A stretch of DNA of 64,000 bases from Balneola sp. (lineage in GTDB: Bacteria; Bacteroidota; Rhodothermia; Balneolales; Balneolaceae), in contig PBJO01000007.1 of the NCBI GenBank assembly GCA_002720745.1, forward strand, positions 323,564 to 387,563, given 5' to 3'. The notes beneath the pieces are model-generated. The model searched no databases and was not told the origin of the DNA. It saw only the letters and a program-made list of their open reading frames with translations. Shown piece by piece: positions 29,693 through 38,244 of this stretch. Position numbers and translations under genes: made by a program. The number at the start of each line of letters is the position of its first letter. The stretch's first letter is position 1.

Positions 29693-29759
29693 ATGATTTC
29701 GAAAGGCAATTGTTAGAATATCTTATCGAGTTTGTCTATTGACTCAATAAGAAGTACAC

Positions 29760-30734
29760 TTAACCAGGAATCTTAATTTCAAGCAAAATCGCATTGCTTT
29801 GTGGTTTTAATATAAGTTCTTCAATACAACTTGGTACGAGTACTGTATCACCTTTTGAAATTGTTGGAAGCTCATCAAAATAAGATACTTCAAGACTTCC
29901 CTCGACACAAATTAATACAGTACAGGAAGAGTGATTAAAATTTAAAGTAGTAGACTTATTAACAATTCTACGCTTGGTAATAAAATAATTTGAAGTTCCT
30001 ATGACTTGTTCACTAGTAGAACAATCATAGATAGTCTTGTACGAATCGGGCATAGTAAAATCAATTGCCTTAATGGCTAAATCGTTATGTAAATCTCTTT
30101 TGTTTCCCTTTGTATCAACCCTATCAAAGTCATGAATCCTATAGGTAACGTCTGATGTTTGTTGTATTTCGGCAATTATTAATCCTTTACCTATGGTATG
30201 TACCCTCCCAGCAGGAATGAAAAAAACATCGTGTGGTTTTACCCTCTCCTTGTTTAATACACTCATAAGCCTATTATTTTTAACGATATCTAAAAACTGA
30301 ATAACGTTTAACGATTCACTAAAACCAACAATAATATTGGCATCTGGTTCTGCATCGATTACATACCACATCTCGGTTTTCCCAAGACAATTATGACGAT
30401 ATTTAGCTAATTCATCGTTAGGATGTACTTGTATGGACAAATCTTGTTGAGCATCTATAAACTTAATTAATAATGGAAACGTAGTCCCATGTTCCTCATA
30501 AACAGCTTTACCTACCAAATTACCTCTAAATTGTTCTATTAGTTCTGTCAATGTTTTACCAGCAAGTGGTCCATTACGAAGAACTGAAACATTGTCAGGA
30601 ACACAAGATAATTCCCAAGATTCACCATCATTATCACTCATCCGTGGTTTATTTAAAATCTTATTTAAGTTCTTACCTCCCCATAATTTTTTTTTTATGA
30701 TGGGTTCAAAAATAAATGGATAAATATATTCCAT
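29760..30734 (-). CDS. manA: Mannose-6-phosphate isomerase (type I)
   Basis: 324 residues, the short bacterial class I form. Zinc-site blocks are LSIQVHPND (Gln and His) and GKTEMWYVID (Glu), with FIPAGRVHTIG and the catalytic arginine region IQQTSDVTYRIHDFDR downstream. It interconverts mannose-6-phosphate and fructose-6-phosphate, supplying GDP-mannose precursors or mannose catabolism. Its own promoter-like element lies about 105 bases upstream, and the stop is 164 bases from sufB, so it is a separate unit. Confidence 0.94.
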   Translation of the reverse strand: MEYIYPFIFEPIIKKKLWGGKNLNKILNKPRMSDNDGESWELSCVPDNVSVLRNGPLAGKTLTELIEQFRGNLVGKAVYEEHGTTFPLLIKFIDAQQDLSIQVHPNDELAKYRHNCLGKTEMWYVIDAEPDANIIVGFSESLNVIQFLDIVKNNRLMSVLNKERVKPHDVFFIPAGRVHTIGKGLIIAEIQQTSDVTYRIHDFDRVDTKGNKRDLHNDLAIKAIDFTMPDSYKTIYDCSTSEQVIGTSNYFITKRRIVNKSTTLNFNHSSCTVLICVEGSLEVSYFDELPTISKGDTVLVPSCIEELILKPQSNAILLEIKIPG

Positions 30735-30820
30735 AATCTCAGTTTTTTGTAATTAATAAACCATCATAAACTTAATATTATCACTATTGGTAATAGCCTC
30801 ATCATTGGAAAAAATAAATC

Positions 30821-30837
30821 CCCTATTTCAATTAGGG
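30821..30837. promoter_or_regulatory. Inverted repeat at the predicted manA transcription start
   Basis: CCCTA-TTTCAAT-TAGGG: 5-base arms with a 7-base centre, lying 3 bases downstream of the -7-like element. It could be an operator or a short hairpin at the 5' end of the mRNA. No regulator gene is adjacent. Confidence 0.35.
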
Positions 30838-30839
30838 TC

Positions 30840-30871
30840 CAAATATACCCCCCCAATCCCTAACTACACAA
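30840..30871 (-). promoter_or_regulatory. Bacteroidota-type promoter for manA
   Basis: On the minus strand, TTG (30869-30871), a 21-base spacer, then TATATTTG (30840-30847). This fits the -33 TTG / -7 TAnnTTTG pattern of the Bacteroidota housekeeping sigma factor. Predicted start is near 30833, giving a leader of about 100 bases before the manA ATG at 30734. Confidence 0.5.
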
Positions 30872-31061
30872 GGAAACTAAAAGGTTTGTCTACTCTATGG
30901 TCAAAAGGACGAACTAGATAAATTTTTAAATACTTATTTTTTTTCCATAAACATAGCAATTCAGTGTGATTCATAACTAATTGCTTTTCAGATGCATTCT
31001 GTGGATTTGATGATATCATTATTTTTCAGATACATCAAAAAAAAGTGATTAAATAATCCCA

Positions 31062-32810
31062 TTAAAACTCAATATTTGAATTACCGAAAAATACAATGTT
31101 TTGTGGAGTATCATGTAATCTACGGGCTGTATAATCCACATTTCTTTGAACATAATTAATAAGTTGACTAGTGTTATAATTACCTTTTTTTATCGCGTCA
31201 GCTATGTAGTAACTGAAAATACTATGATACTTTTGCGCAATAGCTTGCTTTGTATATAGTTGCGAATCACTCCTACCATCAGAAGAAAATAGCAACCCGA
31301 AATTAATATTTCTATTGGATAATAATGTAGAATTGAGGGCATAGAAAGCATCGTAATACTTAGCCCTAGAAATAGTTGACTCTTGATTTTCTAAAGAGAA
31401 TGAGAAATCCCCAACGATAAAAAGTTCGATGAAGCCTGCTTCTATGATATCTAGAAGTAAATCGGTTAATGATATACTGTTATTTTGCCAAGTATATGAG
31501 GCTTGATCACCTAATAAATATATTATATTTTCTTTATTATCAATTGTTACATAACCATTTACATATAATATAAATTGTTTTTTATTTTCATGGTTCTGTT
31601 TCAAAAATTCATCCCAAGTGAACCTGAACTGCTCAATTCTCGAAGCATTTATAGAAGTTCGAATACCTACAAAACCCAAACCTAAACTATTCACTAAATA
31701 TTCTTCTATGAGCTTAGAGTCCCGTTCAGCGTATTTTTTTGTTGGAAAGCTGTCTCCATAAAATTCATTACTTAATACAAAAGCTACTGCTTGATTATTT
31801 TCCGTTAATCGTACAGGTATCCCGCGTTCAACATCTACATTCCCAAAAGGCATATTTGGGATTGTGATAATGGATAACTCGTCGATGTAATCAGTCGGAC
31901 GCCAAATTAATTTGGTATCATTTTTAGAAATATAAGTTTCAGTAATCCCGTATCGAACTACATACCAATTATCTAAATCACCAAGTAATAACAATTCACT
32001 TCCCTTTACCAAATCAGTTAATATGGAATTGTTAGTATTGTCTGGATTTTGCCGGAGTGCCGTAACCTCTGACTCAACCACTACAAAACGCTCAAATATA
32101 TCTTCAACAGGTACTACTTGAATATATAGGCTATCGTTAAAATCAAGTTCGATACGTATGCTTTGATTTTCCTGAACTAGAAAATTAGTAGGGTTAATAT
32201 CTTCAAGTAAATTAATGTGATAGTTATTCTTATCGAACTTCACATTGTTTCGAATAGCAATTGCTTCAAGATCATTATAGATAGTGTAGCTTGGGGATGT
32301 ATTTGGCTCTTTTGTAGCCCTAAGAGTGTCACTTAATTGTATAACACCGGTTTGCTTCAATAATCTTTGTTCACCGGTCGAAGTAGCTTCATCAAGGCTT
32401 CTATCTCCCGACAAACCTGTAATTAGGCTTAACATACCAATACCATAAAGCATATATTGGTCAGTACTTTTTGTGGACAATAAGTCCGCAGTTAAATAAG
32501 CAGCACTAGCACCTAAAAAACCGAAAAAAGTAGAAATTAAGGAAGGTCGATAACGTTGTAAATATCTATTAGTTTGAATTTTAATGCTGTAATCATAGGT
32601 ATTTACATTCCAGACATCATAAACTAATATCGGCCTGTTCGGATCAGGTTTTTGACTAATTTCCAGAAATGAATCTTCACTTACCAAATTAAACTCAGTG
32701 CGGTCTATGGATTGCATCGATTCTACTGTCCACTTAGAACTAGTGCATGTGCTAAAGAAAAGGCCTAGTGATAGCCATTTGAATGTATATAGTATTTTGT
32801 TTAAACCCAT
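31062..32810 (-). CDS. Lipoprotein with SH3b-like and degenerate caspase-like domains
   Basis: 582 residues. The lipobox FSTC makes C22 the likely lipid anchor. Two hydrophobic segments lie at about 92-110 and 119-133. A bacterial SH3-like domain spans about 243-302 (ALRQNP, KGSELLLLGD, WYVVRYG, ETYIS). From about 340 to the end the layout follows a bacterial caspase (peptidase C14): AVAFVLSNEFYG, a KKYAERDSKLIEEYL block, FILYVNGYV, LFIVGDFSF, IFSYYIADAIKKG and a closing TPQNIVFFGN. The catalytic His position (usually SGHG) holds Y420, and the Cys position (usually DAC or DSC) holds S470, so it should be inactive. It stands alone, with over 320 bases on each side. Confidence 0.65.
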   Translation of the reverse strand: MGLNKILYTFKWLSLGLFFSTCTSSKWTVESMQSIDRTEFNLVSEDSFLEISQKPDPNRPILVYDVWNVNTYDYSIKIQTNRYLQRYRPSLISTFFGFLGASAAYLTADLLSTKSTDQYMLYGIGMLSLITGLSGDRSLDEATSTGEQRLLKQTGVIQLSDTLRATKEPNTSPSYTIYNDLEAIAIRNNVKFDKNNYHINLLEDINPTNFLVQENQSIRIELDFNDSLYIQVVPVEDIFERFVVVESEVTALRQNPDNTNNSILTDLVKGSELLLLGDLDNWYVVRYGITETYISKNDTKLIWRPTDYIDELSIITIPNMPFGNVDVERGIPVRLTENNQAVAFVLSNEFYGDSFPTKKYAERDSKLIEEYLVNSLGLGFVGIRTSINASRIEQFRFTWDEFLKQNHENKKQFILYVNGYVTIDNKENIIYLLGDQASYTWQNNSISLTDLLLDIIEAGFIELFIVGDFSFSLENQESTISRAKYYDAFYALNSTLLSNRNINFGLLFSSDGRSDSQLYTKQAIAQKYHSIFSYYIADAIKKGNYNTSQLINYVQRNVDYTARRLHDTPQNIVFFGNSNIEF

Positions 32811-33136
32811 AGTGTTTACAGAGAGGTATTTGCTATTTTTGCAGTATCAATAGGAATAACCGATTCTTCGTTTGAAATACATAATTTCTGTTTGGTTTTT
32901 TGGATGAATAGCCAAAAAAGGTTCTGTCTGTATGATTAATTCCATGGATTTAGACGAATCTGTAGAGTGATTTTTTAGGGCTGTCGTTTTTTTTAGATGA
33001 TTTCATACTGAATAATAGAGATGACTTCCCCAATATTTCAAGCAATCCTACACATATTGCAGACAACTCCTTTGCGTTGATTTATTGAAATCCAAAGTGA
33101 TAACTTCCATGATTTAAAACTAAATTTTTCATTCAT
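32811..33136. other. Gene-free region with an A/T hairpin
   Basis: 326 bases without a supported gene, between the pseudo-caspase start and the NUDIX stop. An 8-base perfect inverted repeat, TTTTTTGG (32896-32903) and CCAAAAAA (32912-32919), encloses an 8-base loop. It may be a terminator for the NUDIX unit or a regulatory hairpin. No TAnnTTTG promoter was found here on the strand serving 32810. Confidence 0.35.
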
Positions 33137-33586
33137 TTAGTACTTTATAATCCATTCTGAAACTATTTGCTTTTTCTCAACAATATTGGCTATCAAAACC
33201 ATAAGCCTCTGTTGTTCTGGCCAAAATATATAGTCCGAAACTTCGGATATATGGATCCATTTATACCTCTTGTGTTCGTCATCTAGTATAGGACTAAACG
33301 TACCTGGTGCTTTTGCGGCAAAAGCTGGAATATGTAAAATCTGATTAGTTTTATCCTCAAAAAAAGTATTAATCGAAGGAACAACCCAGAAGAAAGATGG
33401 TCTTAGTTGTACTTCTTCCTCAATTTCACGTAAGGCCGCATGAGCATATTCTTCATTTTGCTTAACCTTACCACCCACCATACGCCATTGGTCTGCATAT
33501 ATTCTATCCTTAGCTCTCTGAAGTATTAAAAATTCTATCTCATTTGAACTCTCTCGATATATATACGCGTCAATAAGTTTTTTCAT
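33137..33586 (-). CDS. NUDIX hydrolase
   Basis: 149 residues. The Nudix box is complete: GGKVKQNEEYAHAALREIEEEVQL gives G-x5-E-x7-RE-x2-EE. The opening YIYRESSNEIEFLILQRAKDRIYADQWRMVGGKV resembles dihydroneopterin-triphosphate / dATP pyrophosphohydrolases, which remove pyrophosphate from nucleotides. Substrate not determinable. It follows greA by 48 bases on the same strand. Confidence 0.9.
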   Translation of the reverse strand: MKKLIDAYIYRESSNEIEFLILQRAKDRIYADQWRMVGGKVKQNEEYAHAALREIEEEVQLRPSFFWVVPSINTFFEDKTNQILHIPAFAAKAPGTFSPILDDEHKRYKWIHISEVSDYIFWPEQQRLMVLIANIVEKKQIVSEWIIKY

Positions 33587-33634
33587 ATAAAAATAGGTTG
33601 TATGATGCTGGCTGTACTACATTATTCATTTGAT

Positions 33635-34111
33635 CTAGTCTATCTCGATTTTAATTATTTCTAATTCAAGTATACCTGCTGGCACTGTGACCATAACAAT
33701 ATCTCCTACTTCTTTACCTAGAAGAGCTGCACCTATAGGAGAATCCACGGAAATTTTACCTTTTGCAAAATCCGTTTCGTTGGGTGATACCAAGGTATAT
33801 TTCATTTCTTTTTTAATTTTTCTGTTAAGTATAGTTACCTTTGTCAAAACACGAACTTTAGTTAGATCTAACACTTTAGTATCCAGCACACGAGCATTCG
33901 CTAAAATATCTTCTAATTGGGTAATTCTCGTCTCCATGTGCCCTTGTGCTTCTTTAGCCGCATCGTATTCAGCATTTTCGCTAAGATCACCTTTTGCTCT
34001 TGCTTCTGCTATATCGTCTGCAATTTCACGACGTCCCCTTGTCTTTAGATCGCGAAGTTCCTGATCTAACTTGTCATATCCTTCCTGGCTCAAATACTGA
34101 ATCTTACTCAT
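33635..34111 (-). CDS. greA: Transcription elongation factor GreA
   Basis: 158 residues from the ATG at 34111 (MSKIQYLSQEGYDKL); an ATG two codons earlier is possible. The N-terminal coiled coil carries ARAKGDLSENAEYDAAKEAQ with the acidic tip D and E residues, and the C-terminal FKBP-like domain carries ISVDSPIGAALLGKEVGDIV. It rescues backtracked RNA polymerase by stimulating transcript cleavage. Confidence 0.96.
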   Translation of the reverse strand: MSKIQYLSQEGYDKLDQELRDLKTRGRREIADDIAEARAKGDLSENAEYDAAKEAQGHMETRITQLEDILANARVLDTKVLDLTKVRVLTKVTILNRKIKKEMKYTLVSPNETDFAKGKISVDSPIGAALLGKEVGDIVMVTVPAGILELEIIKIEID

Positions 34112-34262
34112 ATGCATACCTTTTTTAAAATAGTAAAATAGTTATAGGACTACTTTTTCATATGTTTATTGTATGCCATAATACGGCCTTTAAACTTGTT
34201 ATTCTACCTTTATAGTTTGAACAATTCACAACATTGAATTATGTTATTTTAGTAAATAGGAT

Positions 34263-35498
34263 TTATCTTATCTCTACGCTTTTTTGAACAACTTGTCCTA
34301 AGGTTTTTACCCCGACAATTAGAGCTAGTATGGATAAAAAAGCACCTAAGATAAACGGCGCTCCAGGCATATAAAGTGCCCCATCAGAACTAAAGTAGCT
34401 AAATAATTGCGTCATCACTGGTGGTCCAATTATAGCCGAAAAACTAATAAGGCTTGTCAATACACCCTGCAGTTCTCCTTGCATGTTTGCAGGTACTTGA
34501 TTCGATAGTATTCCTTGCAAAGAGGGCCCTGCAAAGCCTCCTAAAGCGTAAGGCATTATCATTGCTAACATTATTTTACCATTTGGAGCCCAAGAAAATC
34601 CAAAAAATCCTATGATATAGGCTCCAATACCTAAATATACGGCTTTAGTAGGACCAATTTTTGGTGAACACCACCGAATGAGCCCTCCCTGCACCACTGC
34701 CACACAAATACCAACAACACCTAATGAAATTCCCACCATCGCTTCATCCCAGCTAAACTTGAACATGGTATAATAGGTCCATGTACTATGTATGGCATGA
34801 TGAGATAAATAGATAAGAAATAGTACAAGAAATAAACCTGCGGTTGCTGAAAAACCGCTAATTATTTTCAATGCTCCAAAGGGATTGGCTCTATTCCATT
34901 CAAATGAACGGCGTTTTTGATTAACCAATGATTCGGGAAGGATGAAATATCCATAGATAAAATTAATCAAGCTCAATGCAGCTGCAGCTATGAATGGTAA
35001 ACGGGAACCAAATTCACCTAATATTCCCCCAATAACAGGACCAATTATAAATCCTAAGCCAAAAGCAGCCCCTAACAAACCAAAATTTTGAGCCTTATCT
35101 TCTGGTGCACTAATATCTGCAACGTAAGCACTTGCTGTGGTTGTGGTTGCACCCGTTATTCCAGATAAAAAACGGGCAATAAATAACCACATTATAGTTG
35201 GGGCCCACGCTAAAAACATGTAATTTAAACCATAAGCAAAAAGTGAACAAAGTAGTAATGGTCGGCGCCCAAATCGATCACTCAAAGCACCAATCATTGG
35301 AGCAAAAAGAAACTGAGTCCCTGCATAAATAAACATCAATAACCCACCATATTCGGCAGCATTGCTGATAGTTTGACCAGTGAGATCAATAATTAGACTA
35401 GGAACTACAGGTATAATTATTCCAAGCCCAATAACATCGATTAAAACGGTTATGAAAATAAAAAATAAAGCCGCTTTTCCTTTTTTATTTAGCTTCAC
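34263..35498 (-). CDS. MFS transporter (TetA-like DHA1 exporter)
   Basis: About 411 residues from a GTG at 35498, which places basic residues (KLNKKGKAA) directly before helix 1. The longer frame to 35594 overlaps the DUF971 gene by over 100 bases and is unlikely. Twelve membrane helices; motif A is GALSDRFGRRPLLL after helix 2, and motif C-like glycines (FGLGFIIGPVIGGILGE) are in helix 5, the drug:H+ antiporter pattern. The TetA-like group includes tetracycline exporters, but many members are not resistance genes, so the substrate is open. It overlaps the DUF971 stop by 14 bases. Confidence 0.85.
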   Translation of the reverse strand: MKLNKKGKAALFFIFITVLIDVIGLGIIIPVVPSLIIDLTGQTISNAAEYGGLLMFIYAGTQFLFAPMIGALSDRFGRRPLLLCSLFAYGLNYMFLAWAPTIMWLFIARFLSGITGATTTTASAYVADISAPEDKAQNFGLLGAAFGLGFIIGPVIGGILGEFGSRLPFIAAAALSLINFIYGYFILPESLVNQKRRSFEWNRANPFGALKIISGFSATAGLFLVLFLIYLSHHAIHSTWTYYTMFKFSWDEAMVGISLGVVGICVAVVQGGLIRWCSPKIGPTKAVYLGIGAYIIGFFGFSWAPNGKIMLAMIMPYALGGFAGPSLQGILSNQVPANMQGELQGVLTSLISFSAIIGPPVMTQLFSYFSSDGALYMPGAPFILGAFLSILALIVGVKTLGQVVQKSVEIR

Positions 35499-35820
35499 TC
35501 TTCCATTCTTCGTAAAGATCTCGTAAGGTACTCCAACGATACATCCCTGAATTATGCCCGTCTGACCAGTGTATCTGAATGGCATGATTACCAATCTGGT
35601 CTGCTCTGCGAATAGTTACAGGCACAGATGCTTTTTCGTTAAATGCCAAGGGTTCAAATATCTGCATTTTATCATGTCCTCCTCTACACATTATGCATGG
35701 ACAGTTTCGACGTAAACCAAGAAGTGGATAATGATATATTTTGCCATCGCTCCAGACGATTTGAAAATACTCTTCTTCATTATTTATAACTATTTTTGCG
35801 GGTACAAACATCATAAACAT
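35485..35820 (-). CDS. DUF971-family protein
   Basis: 111 residues. The family pattern is visible: IVWSDGKIYHYPLLGLRRNCPCIMCRGG with a CxxC pair, and IHWSDGHNSGMYRWSTLRDLY. DUF971 is also called the gamma-butyrobetaine hydroxylase-like N-terminal domain and is often linked to Fe-S or metal chemistry, but its role is unsettled. The start could be any of three close ATGs (35820, 35814, 35811). It overlaps the MFS gene start, so the two are probably translationally coupled. Confidence 0.85.
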   Translation of the reverse strand: MFMMFVPAKIVINNEEEYFQIVWSDGKIYHYPLLGLRRNCPCIMCRGGHDKMQIFEPLAFNEKASVPVTIRRADQIGNHAIQIHWSDGHNSGMYRWSTLRDLYEEWKSEAK

Positions 35821-35849
35821 TTATTGTTCAGAATAAATATACAGAATTA

Positions 35850-36551
35850 ATGACTCTTGTTTATCTGCTTTCTATTCCTTTTCTAATGCTCGGATACTTC
35901 GTTGGAAGACGCTATATCCAACTTCATGCTATCACTCTACGAAATACTCTTCAACTAGCTAGTATAATCACAGCATTTTATATAATTGCCATGCTTCTTT
36001 TTGTCAATGGATTTTTAAGTGAGTCATTGGCAGGGACGATTATAAGCTTATTTTACGCTTTTTTAAGTGGGGTAAGCGTTGGAAAGCTATATAGCCAACT
36101 AGATAAAAAAAAAGCGGCAGGCTATCCTCTTTATAGTTGCAAAAATGTTGTCTTACATTTCACTCCTTTACTTGTTGGCTCAACATTAATTATAGCAGGA
36201 TTTTTGCGCATTGGTTGGGCATTTGATTTTGTAATTACCCCTATACGTTTATTTTCAGGCGCTTCGCTTGTTTTGTTTGGACTAGTAAGTTTTACTTTAT
36301 ACATAACCCCAAACATAAGAACTAAAAGTATATTGATTATTGATCAAGCAATCGATTGGAAAACATTTTTAGACTATAACTGGTTAAGTGAAGATGAAGT
36401 TCAAATGATTTTTGAAAAAAAAGTTCATAAATCTAATAATCCTAGTCAAATCAAAAGCGTGATCAACATACAAGTTAATCCAGGTGAACGGGTAAAATTA
36501 GAACGCATATTAGCGATGAAAAAAAAGGCTCGATATAAATTGAACACCTAA
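35850..36551 (+). CDS. Membrane protein of unknown function with a soluble C-terminal tail
   Basis: 233 residues. Five or six membrane helices occupy about residues 1-152 and a soluble basic tail of about 80 residues follows (IDWKTFLDYNWLSEDEVQMIF, then VINIQVNPGERVKLERILAMKKKARYK). I recognise no family. It is divergent from DUF971 with 29 bases between the starts. Confidence 0.65.
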   Translation: MTLVYLLSIPFLMLGYFVGRRYIQLHAITLRNTLQLASIITAFYIIAMLLFVNGFLSESLAGTIISLFYAFLSGVSVGKLYSQLDKKKAAGYPLYSCKNVVLHFTPLLVGSTLIIAGFLRIGWAFDFVITPIRLFSGASLVLFGLVSFTLYITPNIRTKSILIIDQAIDWKTFLDYNWLSEDEVQMIFEKKVHKSNNPSQIKSVINIQVNPGERVKLERILAMKKKARYKLNT

Positions 36552-36694
36552 GTTTTATAAGTTCCAAATTAGTATGTATCTGTTTTAATTGTCACTTCTA
36601 AATTGTTTTTTTACTATTATGAAATTATTAAAATCTTGCATCCATTTAAAATTTGCATCATAAATAGCTTAATTTTTCATCTTACCCATATATT

Positions 36695-37126
36695 TTGTTT
36701 AAAGTCAAAAACGGTGACACAGTATCAGTTCATTACTCAGGAACTTTGACGTCTGGAGAGGCTTTTGACAGCTCTCTTGAACGTAAGCCATTAAAATTTA
36801 CCCTTGGAGAAGGTCAAATAATACCCGGTTTTGAAAATGCTATTATAGGGCTTTCAGTTGGCGATAAAGTGACAACTACTATCCCAAGTAAAGAGGCTTA
36901 TGGGGAATATGATTCTGAACTAGTAGTCGAAGTTCCAAAGAATCAACTACCACCTAATCTTGACGCTCATGTAGGCATGCATTTACAATTAAATCAACCT
37001 GATGGACAGGCTATCCCACTACAAATTACCCAAGTTGAGGATGAAAGTGTCACAATAGATGCGAATTATCCTCTAGCAGGCAAAGATCTCTTTTTTGACA
37101 TTGAGATTGTCGAAATTCACGAATAA
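36695..37126 (+). CDS. SlyD-like FKBP peptidyl-prolyl isomerase
   Basis: 143 residues starting at TTG; no in-frame ATG or GTG lies upstream close by, and the first residues (FKVKNGDTVSVHYSGTLTSGEAFDSS) already belong to the fold. FKBP catalytic blocks are present (LGEGQIIPGFENAI, AYGEYDSELV), followed by the IF insert-in-flap chaperone region and the closing FDIEIVEIHE. No histidine-rich metal tail is present, unlike E. coli SlyD. Cytoplasmic folding factor. Confidence 0.9.
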   Translation: MFKVKNGDTVSVHYSGTLTSGEAFDSSLERKPLKFTLGEGQIIPGFENAIIGLSVGDKVTTTIPSKEAYGEYDSELVVEVPKNQLPPNLDAHVGMHLQLNQPDGQAIPLQITQVEDESVTIDANYPLAGKDLFFDIEIVEIHE

Positions 37127-37158
37127 ATGTGATGTTTCGCTTTTATAATTTAAAGAAT

Positions 37159-37652
37159 TCATAACGACACCTTACTCTCTTGGTTTGGATCTAGATCATA
37201 TAATGATGATGCTGTTGCTTGAATTGTCTTGTACCATTCATTACCGTATCTGTCGTTAATGACGTAAAAATCCGAGAAATCAGGTCTTCGGATATTCATC
37301 CTCCATTCTTGTGTTTTTTGATTTAAAATGTGGGTTAACATGCAGAAGTTCATGATACAGTAACATTTCTTTGGTTTGATTATCTAACATATCCCATAAT
37401 TCTCCTGATATTTCTATCAGATAATCGTTTCAAGAGTAATATTTTATCTCTCGACTTGTTTTCATGCACTTGGCAGCTTTTTTGTCTAGAAATATTTGGA
37501 TAAACCAAGAAATAACCAATTTCGTTAGGTCCAAATTCCATTTTATTTTATTCTACAACCTTCTTGGCGATGGCTTTCACTTCGGGGGATTCAATAATTT
37601 GTTTATCGGATTTGATGTTTTCTTCAGGGGATGAAAAGTCATTATTGGGCAT
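37159..37652 (-). pseudogene. Decayed phage-type putative metallopeptidase
   Basis: Fragments in different frames line up into one gene. From the ATG at 37652 the frame reads MPNNDFSSPEENIKSDKQI and SPEVKAIAKKVVE, then a TAA at 37548-37550, then KMEFGPNEIGYFLVYPNISR. A frame change near an A6 run (about 37477-37484) leads to AAKCMKTSREIKYYS, a TGA, then NDYLIEISGELWDML and TKEMLLYHELLHV. A second frame change leads to IRRPDFSDFYVINDRYGNEW. The order (FLxxYP, a WD helix, a HExxH-like HELLH, then a DF..F...RYG tail) matches phage-associated putative metallopeptidases. Two stops and two frame changes mean it is dead. Confidence 0.7.
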
Positions 37653-37673
37653 ATGTTAATCACTCAGAATTAG

Positions 37674-37681
37674 TACATTTG
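37674..37681 (+). promoter_or_regulatory. Possible -7 element for the 37738 gene
   Basis: TACATTTG matches TAnnTTTG, 56 bases before the ATG at 37738. The nearest upstream TTG is 26 bases away, longer than the usual 19-21, so only the -7 part is supported. Confidence 0.25.
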
Positions 37682-37737
37682 ATAACTATTAATGAACCCA
37701 TAAATAGAAATTAAAGCTTACAAAAATAGCCTAAAAC

Positions 37738-38214
37738 ATGGCCAACTTCCAACTCAAATATCATATAAAAATATTGGTCATTTATCCATTTTTAGGATTT
37801 TTTTTCATACGTGCATTTGATAGATTCACCCGTCTTATACTCCATATTTATGCTAATCAAGAAGTTATTTGGAATGGATTTGTAACTCTTAGTAATTCAT
37901 ATTGGATAGCGATGTTGTGGCTGGTTCATTTAGCCACAACTTTACTAGTTAGTATGGTACTAATGACATTAACCAATAGAAATAGAAGTACAATTATCTT
38001 TTTTGCCAGCATTATTTCATTTCATAGTCTGTTTAAATGGCTACATTTAATCCAGGCCCAAAAGTATTCTATTGAAGTTATCTTGAGCTTAGAAAATGTA
38101 TGGAGTTCAGATCTCTTACCCGTACTTATACATACAATAATAGGTATAGTAGGATGCTTTTTGAGTTACAGGCTTTCAAAGACAAGCAGGACTGCCGAAG
38201 TGAAAAAAATCTAA
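37738..38214 (+). CDS. Four-helix membrane protein of unknown function
   Basis: 158 residues with about four membrane helices (about 11-30, 52-78, 82-100 and 122-145) and a short basic C terminus. No recognisable family or motif. It lies between the decayed metallopeptidase and the convergent alkaline phosphatase gene. Confidence 0.6.
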   Translation: MANFQLKYHIKILVIYPFLGFFFIRAFDRFTRLILHIYANQEVIWNGFVTLSNSYWIAMLWLVHLATTLLVSMVLMTLTNRNRSTIIFFASIISFHSLFKWLHLIQAQKYSIEVILSLENVWSSDLLPVLIHTIIGIVGCFLSYRLSKTSRTAEVKKI

Positions 38215-38244
38215 CAGTTCTTAGATATGACTCAGTAGATATCT

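Larger units (their letters stand above)
30735..31061. other. Gene-free region between the manA start and the pseudo-caspase stop
   Basis: 327 bases without a supported gene. It holds a palindrome at 30821-30837 and a promoter-like pair at 30840-30871, both reading towards manA. Next to the -7 element is a run of C residues (30848-30854). The rest is AT-rich, and I see no tRNA or known RNA. Confidence 0.5.

Noticed and set aside
31062-33586. A caspase-linked defence system around the pseudo-caspase
   Set aside because: The gene is flanked by gene-free DNA, manA and a NUDIX gene, with no sensor, effector or nuclease partner nearby.
33687-34064. 125-codon frame on the plus strand opposite greA
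   Set aside because: Antisense shadow of greA; composition is Ser/Arg-rich and no start context or family is visible.
38222-38243. Inverted repeat AGATAT...ATATCT between the 158-residue protein and alkaline phosphatase genes
   Set aside because: The stem is all weak pairs plus one G-C at each end with a 10-base loop; not convincing as a terminator.
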